DNA from: Candidatus Omnitrophica bacterium CG07_land_8_20_14_0_80_50_8
Lineage (GTDB): Bacteria > Omnitrophota > Gorgyraeia > 2-02-FULL-51-18
Length of the DNA: 9,657 bases
Direction of reading: 5' to 3'
Assembly (NCBI GenBank): GCA_002779345.1
Contig: PEWW01000059.1
Span: 1 to 9,657, forward strand
The notes under the pieces were generated by a model, which worked only from the letters and a program-made list of their open reading frames with translations, was not told the origin of the DNA and did no database searches. Made by a program: the position numbers and the translations under genes. Of the stretch, positions 1 through 6,895 are shown piece by piece (the first letter of the stretch is position 1; every line of letters begins with the position of its first letter).

Positions 1-1239
1 CAAATGGCCTTCATTTACGGCGACAAACTAAGAGAGGCCGCTCCCAAGATCAACACCAAGGGCGAGGCCTGGGACCGGATCCTTCTTTTGCATGAAGCCA
101 AAAAGGAAAGAATCAAAACCAGTGACACCGAGGTGGTTGAATGGATATCCAAACAGCCCCTATTTCAAAGCCATGGCGAGTTTGACACGAACATTTATAA
201 CCTCTACGTTAATCGTTACTTGCGTTCCAATCCAAGGGATTTTGAGGAAGAGATCCGGGATATCCTGACGATCGAAAAGATCGCCGACAATATCAGATCG
301 CGCATCTGGGTCAATGAGAGTGATCTGAAAGCCCTTTACCTTCAGGAGAACAGCGAAAAGGATGTCCTCTACGGCATCGCGTCCTGGGAATCAGAAAAAG
401 GCAACGTCAAGGTCGGTGACGAGGAAATCGCGAAGGTCTACCCCATCGTGAAAGATAAGCTTTCGGAGCCCGAACGCGTAAAGGTCAGTTATCTTTTTAT
501 TCCAAAAGACAAAGAGGAGAGTTTAAAAACTATTTTCAATGAGAAGGGCATGACGCTTGAGGCGCTCGCCGCAAAATATTCTGTGGAGCTGAAAGAGATC
601 GGCTATTTCTCCAAGGATGAAGCCGCCGCCGGAAGCGGTCCGCTCATGGATCTATCCCCGGTGATCTTCTCTTTAGCGCCGCAAAAAGAAAGCGATTGGA
701 TCCGCCTCGGCATAGGCTCCTACAAGATTAAGATCATCGACAAAAAAAGTGAGCGGTCATTGACGGCGGATGAAGCCAAGATTGAACTTAAATCGATCAT
801 CTTGAAACAAAAGGCCTCGGAAGCTGTCATTAAAAAAATGAACGAAATTAAGAACAAGCTGACAGGAAATGACCTTGAAAAAACTCTGAAAGACCTTTTG
901 ATCGACACTCAGCGGTACTCGAAATTCAAAAAAGGCAGCGCCCTTCCCGGTATCGGTCCTTCCCAAGCGGTCGATAGCGTGGTTGCCTCACTAAAAGAAG
1001 GCGAGGTTAGCCAGGCATTCGCGGCGCCCGGCGGAGCCTGTATTTTAAAAGTCACTAAAATTTGGCCGGCGGGTGATAAAACTTATGAATCCGAGAAAGC
1101 GGCTTTTAGAAAGAAAGTACTGGATCAAAAAATTTCGGATGAAATGTCCAAACTCTTAGATAAGCTCAGAAATCAGTTGAAGGTCGATCTTGAGACGATG
1201 CGAAAGATTTTCGCCGAGGAGAAACCGGCGGCCGATTGA
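1..1239 (+). CDS. PpiD/SurA-like peptidyl-prolyl isomerase / periplasmic chaperone, 5' end cut by window edge
   Basis: The reading frame is open to the first base; an ATG lies at position 4, but the protein visible from there has no signal peptide or membrane anchor, so the true start is probably upstream. Numbering from that ATG (411 residues), 21-100 is a charged helical stretch like the N-terminal chaperone domain of SurA/PpiD, 158-250 resembles a divergent parvulin (PPIC) domain (VSYLFIP strand, LEALAAKYS helix, GYFSKD turn, SYKIKIID last strand), and 308-353 looks like a second, shorter parvulin-like segment (GPSQAVDSVVASLKEGEVSQAF). The end is Lys-rich and helical. The family helps outer-membrane or secreted proteins fold in the periplasm, which implies a Gram-negative envelope. 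Isomerase activity is uncertain because the domain is degenerate. The gene converges on nrdR and is not part of the purine operon. The family assignment is fairly secure; choosing PpiD or SurA is not possible here. Confidence 0.7.
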   Translation, partial: QMAFIYGDKLREAAPKINTKGEAWDRILLLHEAKKERIKTSDTEVVEWISKQPLFQSHGEFDTNIYNLYVNRYLRSNPRDFEEEIRDILTIEKIADNIRSRIWVNESDLKALYLQENSEKDVLYGIASWESEKGNVKVGDEEIAKVYPIVKDKLSEPERVKVSYLFIPKDKEESLKTIFNEKGMTLEALAAKYSVELKEIGYFSKDEAAAGSGPLMDLSPVIFSLAPQKESDWIRLGIGSYKIKIIDKKSERSLTADEAKIELKSIILKQKASEAVIKKMNEIKNKLTGNDLEKTLKDLLIDTQRYSKFKKGSALPGIGPSQAVDSVVASLKEGEVSQAFAAPGGACILKVTKIWPAGDKTYESEKAAFRKKVLDQKISDEMSKLLDKLRNQLKVDLETMRKIFAEEKPAAD

Positions 1240-1314
1240 AAACGGCGGCATTGAAAGATGCGATTGGCTCAATAGTCAGACGCTGGTATAGCCACGGTCA
1301 AATGGATGTTTGAA

Positions 1315-1340
1315 CGGTCCTGTCAACGGGCCGCTTTTTT
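1315..1340 (+). terminator. Probable rho-independent terminator of the plus-strand chaperone gene
   Basis: A 6-bp stem (CGGTCC at 1315-1320 with GGGCCG at 1328-1333, five G:C pairs and one G:U) closes a 7-nt loop and is followed by C and six T at 1335-1340. The T run is on the plus strand only, so it would stop transcription coming from the chaperone gene. Its downstream half lies inside the last codons of the convergent nrdR gene. The energy was not computed. Confidence 0.5.
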
Positions 1341-1790
1341 GTCGTTCAGGATATCTTGGAGTTCTTTCATGAACTGGTTGATGTCCTTGAACTGGCGATA
1401 AACGGAGGCGAACCGGACGTACGCGACCTGGTCCAGTTTATGCAGGTGGTCCATGACCAGTTCTCCGACCGTCTGGGCTTTGACTTCCTTATCAAAATTT
1501 TTCTGAAGTTCCTTCTCGATCTTGTCGACGACGCCCTCGATCTTGTCGACGCTCACCGGACGCTTTTCGCACGCCTTTAAAATACCGGAGATAATCTTGT
1601 TGCGGTCGAACGCCTCGCGGCGGCCGTCTTTCTTGATCAACATGAGAGGCATTTCCTCGATGTATTCATAGGTGGTGAAACGTCGCTTGCATTTCATGCA
1701 TTCCCGGCGGCGGCGGACACTTTTGTCTTCATTGGAAGACCTGGAATCGATGACCTTATCCTCGATAAATCCGCAAAAAGGACATTTCAT
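1323..1790 (-). CDS. nrdR: Transcriptional repressor NrdR
   Basis: 155 residues, the usual NrdR length. The N-terminal zinc ribbon has its four cysteines at C3, C6, C31 and C34, followed by the basic KRRFTTYEY segment; the ATP-cone domain occupies about 46-136 ([18 protein letters not shown] at its start, [13 protein letters not shown] near its end). In known family members NrdR binds NrdR boxes upstream of ribonucleotide reductase genes and represses them when its ATP cone is loaded with dATP/ATP. Its ATG overlaps the glyA stop by 4 nt (ATGA), and a near-consensus GGAGG sits 6 nt upstream inside the glyA end, so start choice is firm. It is the last gene of the operon; no reductase gene is visible here, so the target lies elsewhere. 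Confidence 0.96.
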   Translation of the reverse strand: MKCPFCGFIEDKVIDSRSSNEDKSVRRRRECMKCKRRFTTYEYIEEMPLMLIKKDGRREAFDRNKIISGILKACEKRPVSVDKIEGVVDKIEKELQKNFDKEVKAQTVGELVMDHLHKLDQVAYVRFASVYRQFKDINQFMKELQDILNDKKAAR

Positions 1791-3049
1791 AGGTTACCTC
1801 CGACCTGCAACAATTCAGGGTACAATGGAAACTTTCGGGTCAAGGCCTGCACGGCCGTCCGCGCGAGGGCAATTCTGGATTCAGACTGGACATCGGACAA
1901 AACATCGGCGATCAGGTCCGCGATTTGGGTCATCTCTTTTTCTTTCATACCGCGCGTGGTGACCGCCGGCGTCCCCAAACGAATGCCGCTTGCCTTGAAA
2001 GGGCTTTCAGTATCGAAGGGGATCGTGTTCTTATTCACGGTGATGGCCGCGCGGTCAAGCGCCTCGGCGGATTCTTTGCCGGTTAAGCCGCGTTTGCGAA
2101 CGTCCACGAGCATCAGGTGATTGTCCGTGCCGCCGGAAACGAGGCGAAACCCTTTTTGGTTCAGGCCTTGAGCCAAGGTTTTGGCGTTTTTAACGATCTG
2201 ACCCTGATAAACCTTAAACTCGGGTTCAAGCGCTTCTTTCAACGCCACCGCTTTCCCCGCGATCACATGCATCAACGGACCTCCCTGCAGGCCCGGAAAA
2301 ACTTCAGCGTCAATTTTTTTGGCAAATTCTTTCCGGCAGAAAATAAGCCCGCCTCGCGGGCCGCGCAACGTTTTATGCGTCGTGGTCGTGACAAACTCTG
2401 CGTAAGGAATCGGGCTGGGATGGATGCCCGCCGCGACCAATCCCGCGATATGCGCCATGTCCACGAAAAGAAATGCGCCGACCTTGTCGCAAATTTGGCG
2501 AAAACGCGCGAAATCGATGACCCGCGGATACGCCGAAGCCCCGGCCAGGATCATTTTGGGCTTGTGTTCAAGCGCGAGAGACTCGATCTCGTCATAATCG
2601 AGCCGTTCATCCTCGGCGCTGACGCCATAAGAGACGATCTTGAAAAATTTTCCCGAAAAATTCATCGGGTGGCCGTGCGTCAGATGCCCGCCGTGGGAAA
2701 GGTTCATCGCCAAGACCGTATCTCCTGGGGCCAACATCGAAAAATAAACAGCCGCGTTCGCCTGCGAGCCCGAGTGCGGCTGGACGTTCACATGTTCGGC
2801 GCCGAAAAGCTTTTTCGCGCGCTCGATCGCCAGGGTCTCCGCCACGTCGACATGCTCACAACCGCCATACCAGCGCTTGCCGGGATATCCTTCGGCGTAC
2901 TTGTTGGTCAGGACCGACCCCACGGCTTCCATCACCGCCAGACTTGTGAAATTTTCACTGGCGATGAGCTCGATATTTTCATTTTGTCTGAGAATTTCAC
3001 AAGCAATAGCTTTGAATATCTCAGGATCCGTGTCAGATAAATGAGTCAT
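1787..3049 (-). CDS. glyA: Serine hydroxymethyltransferase
   Basis: 420 residues, full length for the bacterial enzyme. It converts serine and tetrahydrofolate to glycine and 5,10-methylene-THF using PLP in the cytoplasm. The PLP lysine is K226 in the [14 protein letters not shown] motif; D197 and H200 in FVDMAH are the usual cofactor contacts; the early [10 protein letters not shown] (25-34), the [13 protein letters not shown] block (51-63) and [10 protein letters not shown] (93-102) are intact. The ATG overlaps the rpiB stop (ATGA), with AGGG 7 nt upstream. Both products serve the neighbours: glycine is the PurD substrate and the one-carbon unit is the source of the formyl groups used in purine synthesis. 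Nothing is missing or unusual in the sequence. Confidence 0.97.
   Translation of the reverse strand: MTHLSDTDPEIFKAIACEILRQNENIELIASENFTSLAVMEAVGSVLTNKYAEGYPGKRWYGGCEHVDVAETLAIERAKKLFGAEHVNVQPHSGSQANAAVYFSMLAPGDTVLAMNLSHGGHLTHGHPMNFSGKFFKIVSYGVSAEDERLDYDEIESLALEHKPKMILAGASAYPRVIDFARFRQICDKVGAFLFVDMAHIAGLVAAGIHPSPIPYAEFVTTTTHKTLRGPRGGLIFCRKEFAKKIDAEVFPGLQGGPLMHVIAGKAVALKEALEPEFKVYQGQIVKNAKTLAQGLNQKGFRLVSGGTDNHLMLVDVRKRGLTGKESAEALDRAAITVNKNTIPFDTESPFKASGIRLGTPAVTTRGMKEKEMTQIADLIADVLSDVQSESRIALARTAVQALTRKFPLYPELLQVGGNL
1797..1801 (-). promoter_or_regulatory. Strong ribosome binding site of nrdR, inside glyA
   Basis: GGAGG on the minus strand, 6 nt before the nrdR ATG. It is encoded by the last codons of glyA, so nrdR has its own strong ribosome binding site as well as the ATGA overlap with glyA. 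Confidence 0.8.
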
Positions 3050-3534
3050 TTTTTGGCCCTAGGCTTACGCGCGCGAACCGCTTTCTTTTTCTCACAGATT
3101 TTACCCTCGAGGCGGCTCATCTGATCCACGCGGCGTTTGTGACGACCCGCCTCAAAACCGGACTCAAGCCATGAACGTACGATGAGTTCCGGATCGTCAA
3201 ACAAGTGCTCCGACCCCAGAACCAAAATATTGGCATCGTTGTGCAAACGTGAAAGCACCGCAACGTTTTTATCAAAACAGATCGCGGCGCGGACATGGGG
3301 CAATTTATTGGCCATCATCGCCATGCCGTTGCCGGTTTTACATATCAAAATCCCCAAATTCACCTTTTTTTCAGAAACCGCTTTGGCCACTTTATAGGCA
3401 AAAATCGGGTAATCACAGGCTTCCGGGCTTTTGGTTCCATAATCTATGACGCGGTAACCCTCCATAACCAAAAATTTAATGATATCCCCTTTCAGCGCGA
3501 ATCCGCCGTGATCAGATCCTAATGCGATTTTCAT
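3046..3534 (-). CDS. rpiB: Ribose-5-phosphate isomerase B
   Basis: 162 residues from the ATG at 3534. It interconverts ribose-5-phosphate and ribulose-5-phosphate. The SDHGG motif (D8, H9), the catalytic-type cysteine C65 in [10 protein letters not shown], and H98 in the LHNDAN motif match the RpiB/LacAB family. The start at 3534 is preferred over an in-frame ATG at 3597: it puts [11 protein letters not shown] at the N-terminus as in the family, has AAGGAG 6 nt upstream, and avoids overlap with the preceding gene. Two oddities: the active-site loop reads CKTGNGM where CGTG or CGSG is usual, and the protein ends in a Lys/Arg-rich tail (about 145-162) beyond the usual family end. In context it supplies ribose-5-phosphate for PRPP. 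A related sugar isomerase with other substrates (allose-6-phosphate) is possible but less likely here. Confidence 0.92.
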   Translation of the reverse strand: MKIALGSDHGGFALKGDIIKFLVMEGYRVIDYGTKSPEACDYPIFAYKVAKAVSEKKVNLGILICKTGNGMAMMANKLPHVRAAICFDKNVAVLSRLHNDANILVLGSEHLFDDPELIVRSWLESGFEAGRHKRRVDQMSRLEGKICEKKKAVRARKPRAKK

Positions 3535-3540
3535 GTGTGA

Positions 3541-3546
3541 CTCCTT
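3541..3546 (-). promoter_or_regulatory. Ribosome binding site that fixes the rpiB start
   Basis: AAGGAG on the minus strand, 6 nt before the ATG at 3534, in the 32-nt gap after the phosphatase gene. The in-frame upstream ATG at 3597 lies inside the phosphatase gene and would add 21 residues absent from the family, so this site decides the start. Confidence 0.8.
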
Positions 3547-3566
3547 AAAAATAACCCGTTCTATTT

Positions 3567-4022
3567 CTACAAACTTTGAACTATTTTTTCCAGACAATCA
3601 CGAATCATAGATAAAACATTTTGATAAAAACTATCCGACATCTGTATCGGGTCCGGAATATCGACGCAGCCCGTATGCTCGTAAGCCGGCGCGTAAAAAT
3701 CCGTCATGAGAAATAGTTTGTCCTTCGCCTCCGGGACAAAACGCACGATCCAGTCCCGGTGCGTCTTCTCCATGACAAATATTTTATCCGCGGCGCGCAC
3801 CATCTCGGCATTAAGCCGCCGGCTCACATGACCTGACACGTCCACGCCTTCGGTTTTCATCACCTCAAGCGTCTCCGGGGATGCGGGAAAACCATCGATC
3901 GCGCTGATCCCCGCCGAGGAGACTTCAAAGTCATTCGCGCGAGCTTGAGTCAGCTTTTTAAATAACCCCTCTGCCATGACCGAGCGGCAGCTATTACCGG
4001 TGCAAACAAACAGGATCTTCAT
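3567..4022 (-). CDS. Low-molecular-weight phosphatase (LMW-PTP / YwlE-like)
   Basis: 151 residues, typical of the family. The phosphate-binding loop near the N-terminus is CTGNSCRS with nucleophile C7 and R13, and the general-acid aspartate is D124 in the DIPDP motif, so the cysteine-phosphatase active site is complete. The family dephosphorylates phosphotyrosine or, for YwlE of Bacillus, phosphoarginine. YwlE has Thr at the loop position that here is Ser11, so substrate choice is open. The position before rpiB and glyA copies the ywlE-ywlF-glyA order of Bacillus, which favours the YwlE-like reading. No McsB kinase is seen in the window. Its ATG directly follows the purE stop (TAA-ATG) and I see no Shine-Dalgarno motif before it, so it is probably translated by reinitiation after purE. 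Arsenate reductases share the fold, but the loop and DPxx motif fit the phosphatases better. Confidence 0.88.
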   Translation of the reverse strand: MKILFVCTGNSCRSVMAEGLFKKLTQARANDFEVSSAGISAIDGFPASPETLEVMKTEGVDVSGHVSRRLNAEMVRAADKIFVMEKTHRDWIVRFVPEAKDKLFLMTDFYAPAYEHTGCVDIPDPIQMSDSFYQNVLSMIRDCLEKIVQSL

Positions 4023-4508
4023 TTAAAGCGTAACTTTTTTTTTCAGAATCTTCTTCCGATTGTCGTCTTTATATTGAGCGAGCGCTTTTTCGATTCTCGC
4101 GTCTTGGAGCGCCAAAATCCTGGCCGCCAAAAATGCCGCGTTCTTCACACCACCCGCTCCCACCGCCATGGTCGCCACCGGTGTTCCCGCCGGCATCTGC
4201 AAAGTAGAAAGGAGCGAGTCCACGCCCTTAAAAAACGCGGTTTCTATCGGGATCCCCACCACGGGGAGCAGTGTATTCGCAGAGGCGACACCCGCCAGAT
4301 GCGCGGCGCCGCCGGCCGCCGCGATGATGACTTTGAATCCATTTTTTTTCGCGGATTTCACGAACGCGAGTGCCTCATTGGGCGTACGATGGGCGGACAA
4401 CACTTTGGTTACAAACGAAATCCCCAATTCCCTAAAAATTTCTCCGCAAGGCTCAAGCATCGGCGCGTCCGAATCACTGCCCATTAGAATTGCTACGGTC
4501 GGTTTCAT
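4023..4508 (-). CDS. purE: N5-carboxyaminoimidazole ribonucleotide mutase (class I PurE)
   Basis: 161 residues, normal for stand-alone PurE. Class I bacterial PurE rearranges N5-CAIR to CAIR. Visible motifs: MGSDSD (9-14), SAHRTP with the catalytic histidine H40, the glycine-rich AGGAAHLAG loop (65-73), and GVDSLLSTLQMPAGTPVAT (95-113). SAHRTP separates it from class II AIR carboxylases, which have SAHK. GGGGA lies 6 nt before the ATG, in the 20-nt gap after purD. A run of nine A near the 3' end encodes lysines in the tail. Class I PurE normally works with PurK, which makes N5-CAIR from AIR and bicarbonate; no purK is in this window. Confidence 0.95.
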   Translation of the reverse strand: MKPTVAILMGSDSDAPMLEPCGEIFRELGISFVTKVLSAHRTPNEALAFVKSAKKNGFKVIIAAAGGAAHLAGVASANTLLPVVGIPIETAFFKGVDSLLSTLQMPAGTPVATMAVGAGGVKNAAFLAARILALQDARIEKALAQYKDDNRKKILKKKVTL

Positions 4509-4528
4509 GAATTTTCCCCGCTCATTTT

Positions 4529-5878
4529 CTATCTGACGGCCCTGGTCGCTTTATACCCGATGTCCTTTCGGTAGTACATTTTATCAAAAAAGATCATGTC
4601 CACGGCGCTATAAGTTCTCGAAAGCGCTTCGAAAATACCCCGCCCCGAACCCACCACATTTAACACCCGGCCCCCCGCCGTCACCAGGTCTCCGTTTTGA
4701 CGTTTGGTGCCCGCGTGAAATATCTGGATGTTGGGCTGCTCTTTAGCGGCCGAAAGTCCAGCGATCTTGTGTCCCACATCATAATTCTCAGGGTATCCTT
4801 CCGCGGCGATCACCACGCACACACAGTGTTCGTCCTCCCACTCCAGTTTGAGTTGAGAAAGCCGCGTTTCTGTGACAGCCAAAAAAATCTCAAGGAGATC
4901 GCTCTTTAGCCGCGGCAATATCACCTGGGTTTCGGGATCCCCCAATCGGACGTTGAATTCCAAGACACTAAAGCCGTGCGCCGCCACCCCACCGCCTGTT
5001 TCTCGCGGTTCCGAAGGGATCGGTCCACCCTTGGCGGACGAAACAGGTGGTGGGGTCATCATGATGCCTGCGTAAAGAAAACCTTTGAACGGATGCCCCA
5101 AAGCCTGAAATTCTTTTACGACCGGCATGAACACCTGTTCAAGAATTTCTTTCTCTGCTTCTTCAGTGACAATCGGCGCCGGGGAATACGCGCCCATGCC
5201 TCCGGTGTTGGGGCCGTGGTCGCCTTCAAAAATCCTTTTGTGGTCCTGACTCGACGGCAATAGTTGCACCGTATAACCGTCTGTCAGGGCGATCACCGAG
5301 GCCTCTTCGCCTTCCAGACACGCTTCGATGACGACCCTTTCGCCGGCTTTGCCAAAAACCTTTTTTACCATATCCAGATGAATAGCTTCCATCGCTTTAG
5401 GCAATGAGGCCGCGACCGTCACGCCCTTTCCTCCGGCCAATCCATCTACTTTAATAACGATCGGAACGCCTTTTTTAGCCACATAGTCCTTGGCCATTTC
5501 GGCGTTTTCAAACACCTCAAAATCGCCGGTGGGGATCGACAGCTTTTTCATCAATTGTTTCGCGAAGGCCTTGGAGCCTTCCAGTTGCGCCCCGAATTTG
5601 TTCGGTCCAAAGATCCGGATACCTTCTTTTTCGAAACGATCGACGATCCCTTCAACCAAAGGGGCCTCGGGCCCGACCACGACCAGATCGACGGCTTCTC
5701 GCTTGCAAAATTTCAAGAGATTCTCCTGATCCTTGGCCGCGATATCCACGAGCTCGGCGACGTCCGCCATGCCTGCGTTTCCGGGAGCCGCATAAAGCTT
5801 TGTAAGCTTCGGGCTTTGCGATAATTTCCAACAAATGGCGTGTTCGCGGCCGCCGCTGCCAATCACCAGAACTTTCAC
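4529..5878 (-). CDS. purD: Phosphoribosylamine-glycine ligase (GAR synthetase) with an internal palindromic insertion
   Basis: 449 residues, about 25 longer than usual. It joins phosphoribosylamine and glycine with ATP to give GAR. The N-terminal domain starts with [12 protein letters not shown] (3-14) and has PGNAG (32-36) and [10 protein letters not shown] (67-75); the ATP-grasp domain shows [10 protein letters not shown] (101-110), [13 protein letters not shown] (141-153), [13 protein letters not shown] (221-233) and [14 protein letters not shown] (306-319), whose E307 and N309 are the expected metal ligands. The C-terminal domain is complete. About 24 extra residues, P276-A299 (Pro/Gly-rich), separate the strands FLYAGIMMT and FSVLEFN that are normally joined by a short turn; see the repeat entry. 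The start is GTG at 5878, overlapping the purM stop (GTGA), with AAGGAG 10 nt upstream. The catalytic residues are intact, so the enzyme is likely active. Confidence 0.96.
   Translation of the reverse strand: MKVLVIGSGGREHAICWKLSQSPKLTKLYAAPGNAGMADVAELVDIAAKDQENLLKFCKREAVDLVVVGPEAPLVEGIVDRFEKEGIRIFGPNKFGAQLEGSKAFAKQLMKKLSIPTGDFEVFENAEMAKDYVAKKGVPIVIKVDGLAGGKGVTVAASLPKAMEAIHLDMVKKVFGKAGERVVIEACLEGEEASVIALTDGYTVQLLPSSQDHKRIFEGDHGPNTGGMGAYSPAPIVTEEAEKEILEQVFMPVVKEFQALGHPFKGFLYAGIMMTPPPVSSAKGGPIPSEPRETGGGVAAHGFSVLEFNVRLGDPETQVILPRLKSDLLEIFLAVTETRLSQLKLEWEDEHCVCVVIAAEGYPENYDVGHKIAGLSAAKEQPNIQIFHAGTKRQNGDLVTAGGRVLNVVGSGRGIFEALSRTYSAVDMIFFDKMYYRKDIGYKATRAVR
4986..5056 (-). repeat. Palindromic element inserted in frame in purD
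   Basis: Inverted arms of 17 bp lie at 4986-5002 and 5040-5056 and pair with one mismatch (C in one arm against T in the other; a G:U wobble in RNA). A nested stem (AAGGG 5014-5018 with CCCTT 5028-5032) is almost concentric with them. The 71-bp unit coincides with the roughly 72 nt (4982-5053) by which purD exceeds the family, and it keeps the frame without a stop. The encoded peptide is Pro/Gly-rich ([15 protein letters not shown]) and unlike any PurD segment I know. It resembles the Rickettsia palindromic elements in concept; no sequence relationship to them is claimed. Confidence 0.75.
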
Positions 5879-6882
5879 TGGATAGACACTCCTTCTCCCT
5901 TTACAATATCCCCGATAACCCAGGCGTGTTCTTTAAATTTTGCCAAATGAGAAATCACTTTGCCCGCGCGACGGGCGGGAGTCACCAAGACCATACCGAT
6001 ACCCATGTTAAAGGTCCGGTACATTTCATTCGCCTGGACGCCGCCCTTTTCCTTGATCCATTGAAAAACTCTGGGAATCGGCCATGCGCCCGCGTGGATT
6101 TTGGCGCCGCAGCCCTTGGGTAAAACACGCGGAATGTTTTCAAAGAATCCACCGCCGGTGATGTGCGCCATCGAAAAAATCGGTTCTTTTGCTATCAAAG
6201 AAAGAATGGGTTTCACGTAGATCTTGGTGGGTTTTAAAATTTCCTCGGCGTGCGCGCGAACAAAATCATTTTTCAGCACCCGGCGGACAAAAGAAAACCC
6301 GTTCGAATGGATGCCGCTGGAAGCCACCCCAATCAGGGTGTGGCCGACTTGCGTCTTACGGCCGTCAATGATCCGATCACGGTCGACCACTCCCACGCAA
6401 AAACCCGCCAGATCAAAATCTCCGCGCGCATAGACACCCGGCATCTCGGCCGTCTCGCCGCCGATCAACGCGCAACCGGCCTGTTTACATCCGTCCGCCA
6501 CGCCCTTGACGACTGCCAGCATCATCGCTTGGTCGATTCGCCCGATAGCAAAATAGTCCAGAAAAAAGAGCGGCTCGGCGCCCAAGGTTAAGATATCATT
6601 GACGTTCATTCCCACAAGGTCAATCCCGAGCCCTTCATAACGCTCGGTCAGTTTCGCAAGCTTAAGTTTGGTGCCGACCCCGTCCGTAGAACTCACCAAA
6701 ATCGGGTCTTTGAATTTCCTTTTCGGCAAACGGCACAAGGCCCCAAAACCCCCGATCCCGGCCATGACCTCAGGCCGCGCGGTCAGGCGCGCGAGCGGCT
6801 TGATGCTTTCGACAAAACGGTCCGCCTGGTCGATATCAACGCCGCTGTCTTTGTAAGTGAGACCTTTACGTTTGCGGTTCAT
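5875..6882 (-). CDS. purM: Phosphoribosylformylglycinamidine cyclo-ligase (AIR synthetase)
   Basis: 335 residues, close to the family length. It closes the imidazole ring: FGAM + ATP to AIR. Motifs in order: LTYKDSGVDID (8-18), STDGVGTKLK (65-74), GMNVNDIL (91-98), ALIGGETAEMPGVY (138-151), SSGIHSNGFS (188-197), AHITGGGFFENIPRVLP (239-255) and FNMGIGM (291-297), all as expected for the PurM/PurL ATP-binding superfamily. GAGG lies just before the ATG in the 13-nt gap after purF. Nothing is missing and there is no insertion, unlike its superfamily relative purL and its neighbour purD. Upstream substrate comes from PurL; its product goes to PurE. Confidence 0.97.
   Translation of the reverse strand: MNRKRKGLTYKDSGVDIDQADRFVESIKPLARLTARPEVMAGIGGFGALCRLPKRKFKDPILVSSTDGVGTKLKLAKLTERYEGLGIDLVGMNVNDILTLGAEPLFFLDYFAIGRIDQAMMLAVVKGVADGCKQAGCALIGGETAEMPGVYARGDFDLAGFCVGVVDRDRIIDGRKTQVGHTLIGVASSGIHSNGFSFVRRVLKNDFVRAHAEEILKPTKIYVKPILSLIAKEPIFSMAHITGGGFFENIPRVLPKGCGAKIHAGAWPIPRVFQWIKEKGGVQANEMYRTFNMGIGMVLVTPARRAGKVISHLAKFKEHAWVIGDIVKGEGVSIQ
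5889..5894 (-). promoter_or_regulatory. Ribosome binding site of purD, supporting the GTG start
   Basis: AAGGAG on the minus strand, inside the end of purM, 10 nt before the GTG at 5878. It supports the unusual start codon together with the N-terminal [14 protein letters not shown], which is where the family begins. Confidence 0.65.
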
Positions 6883-6895
6883 AAAACCTCTATTT

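Noticed and set aside
1298..1313. Small inverted repeat TCAAA/TTTGA as a terminator for the nrdR end of the operon
   Set aside because: The stem is only 5 bp, A:T-rich, and no T run follows it on the minus strand. I see no convincing terminator for the purine operon in the window.
1515..1551. Direct repeat of 16 nt (1515-1530 and 1536-1551) in nrdR, encoding VDKIE twice
   Set aside because: The helix has the usual family length, so nothing was duplicated; the repeat is best explained by similar residues with the same codons.
3535..3597. Upstream in-frame ATG for rpiB at 3597
   Set aside because: It lies within the phosphatase gene and adds 21 residues before the conserved [11 protein letters not shown]; a good Shine-Dalgarno motif precedes the ATG at 3534.
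4035..4043. Run of nine A (minus strand) near the end of purE as a possible frameshift or slippage site
   Set aside because: It lies in the Lys-rich tail after all conserved motifs; there is no sign of a fused or alternate downstream product, although some transcript slippage cannot be excluded.
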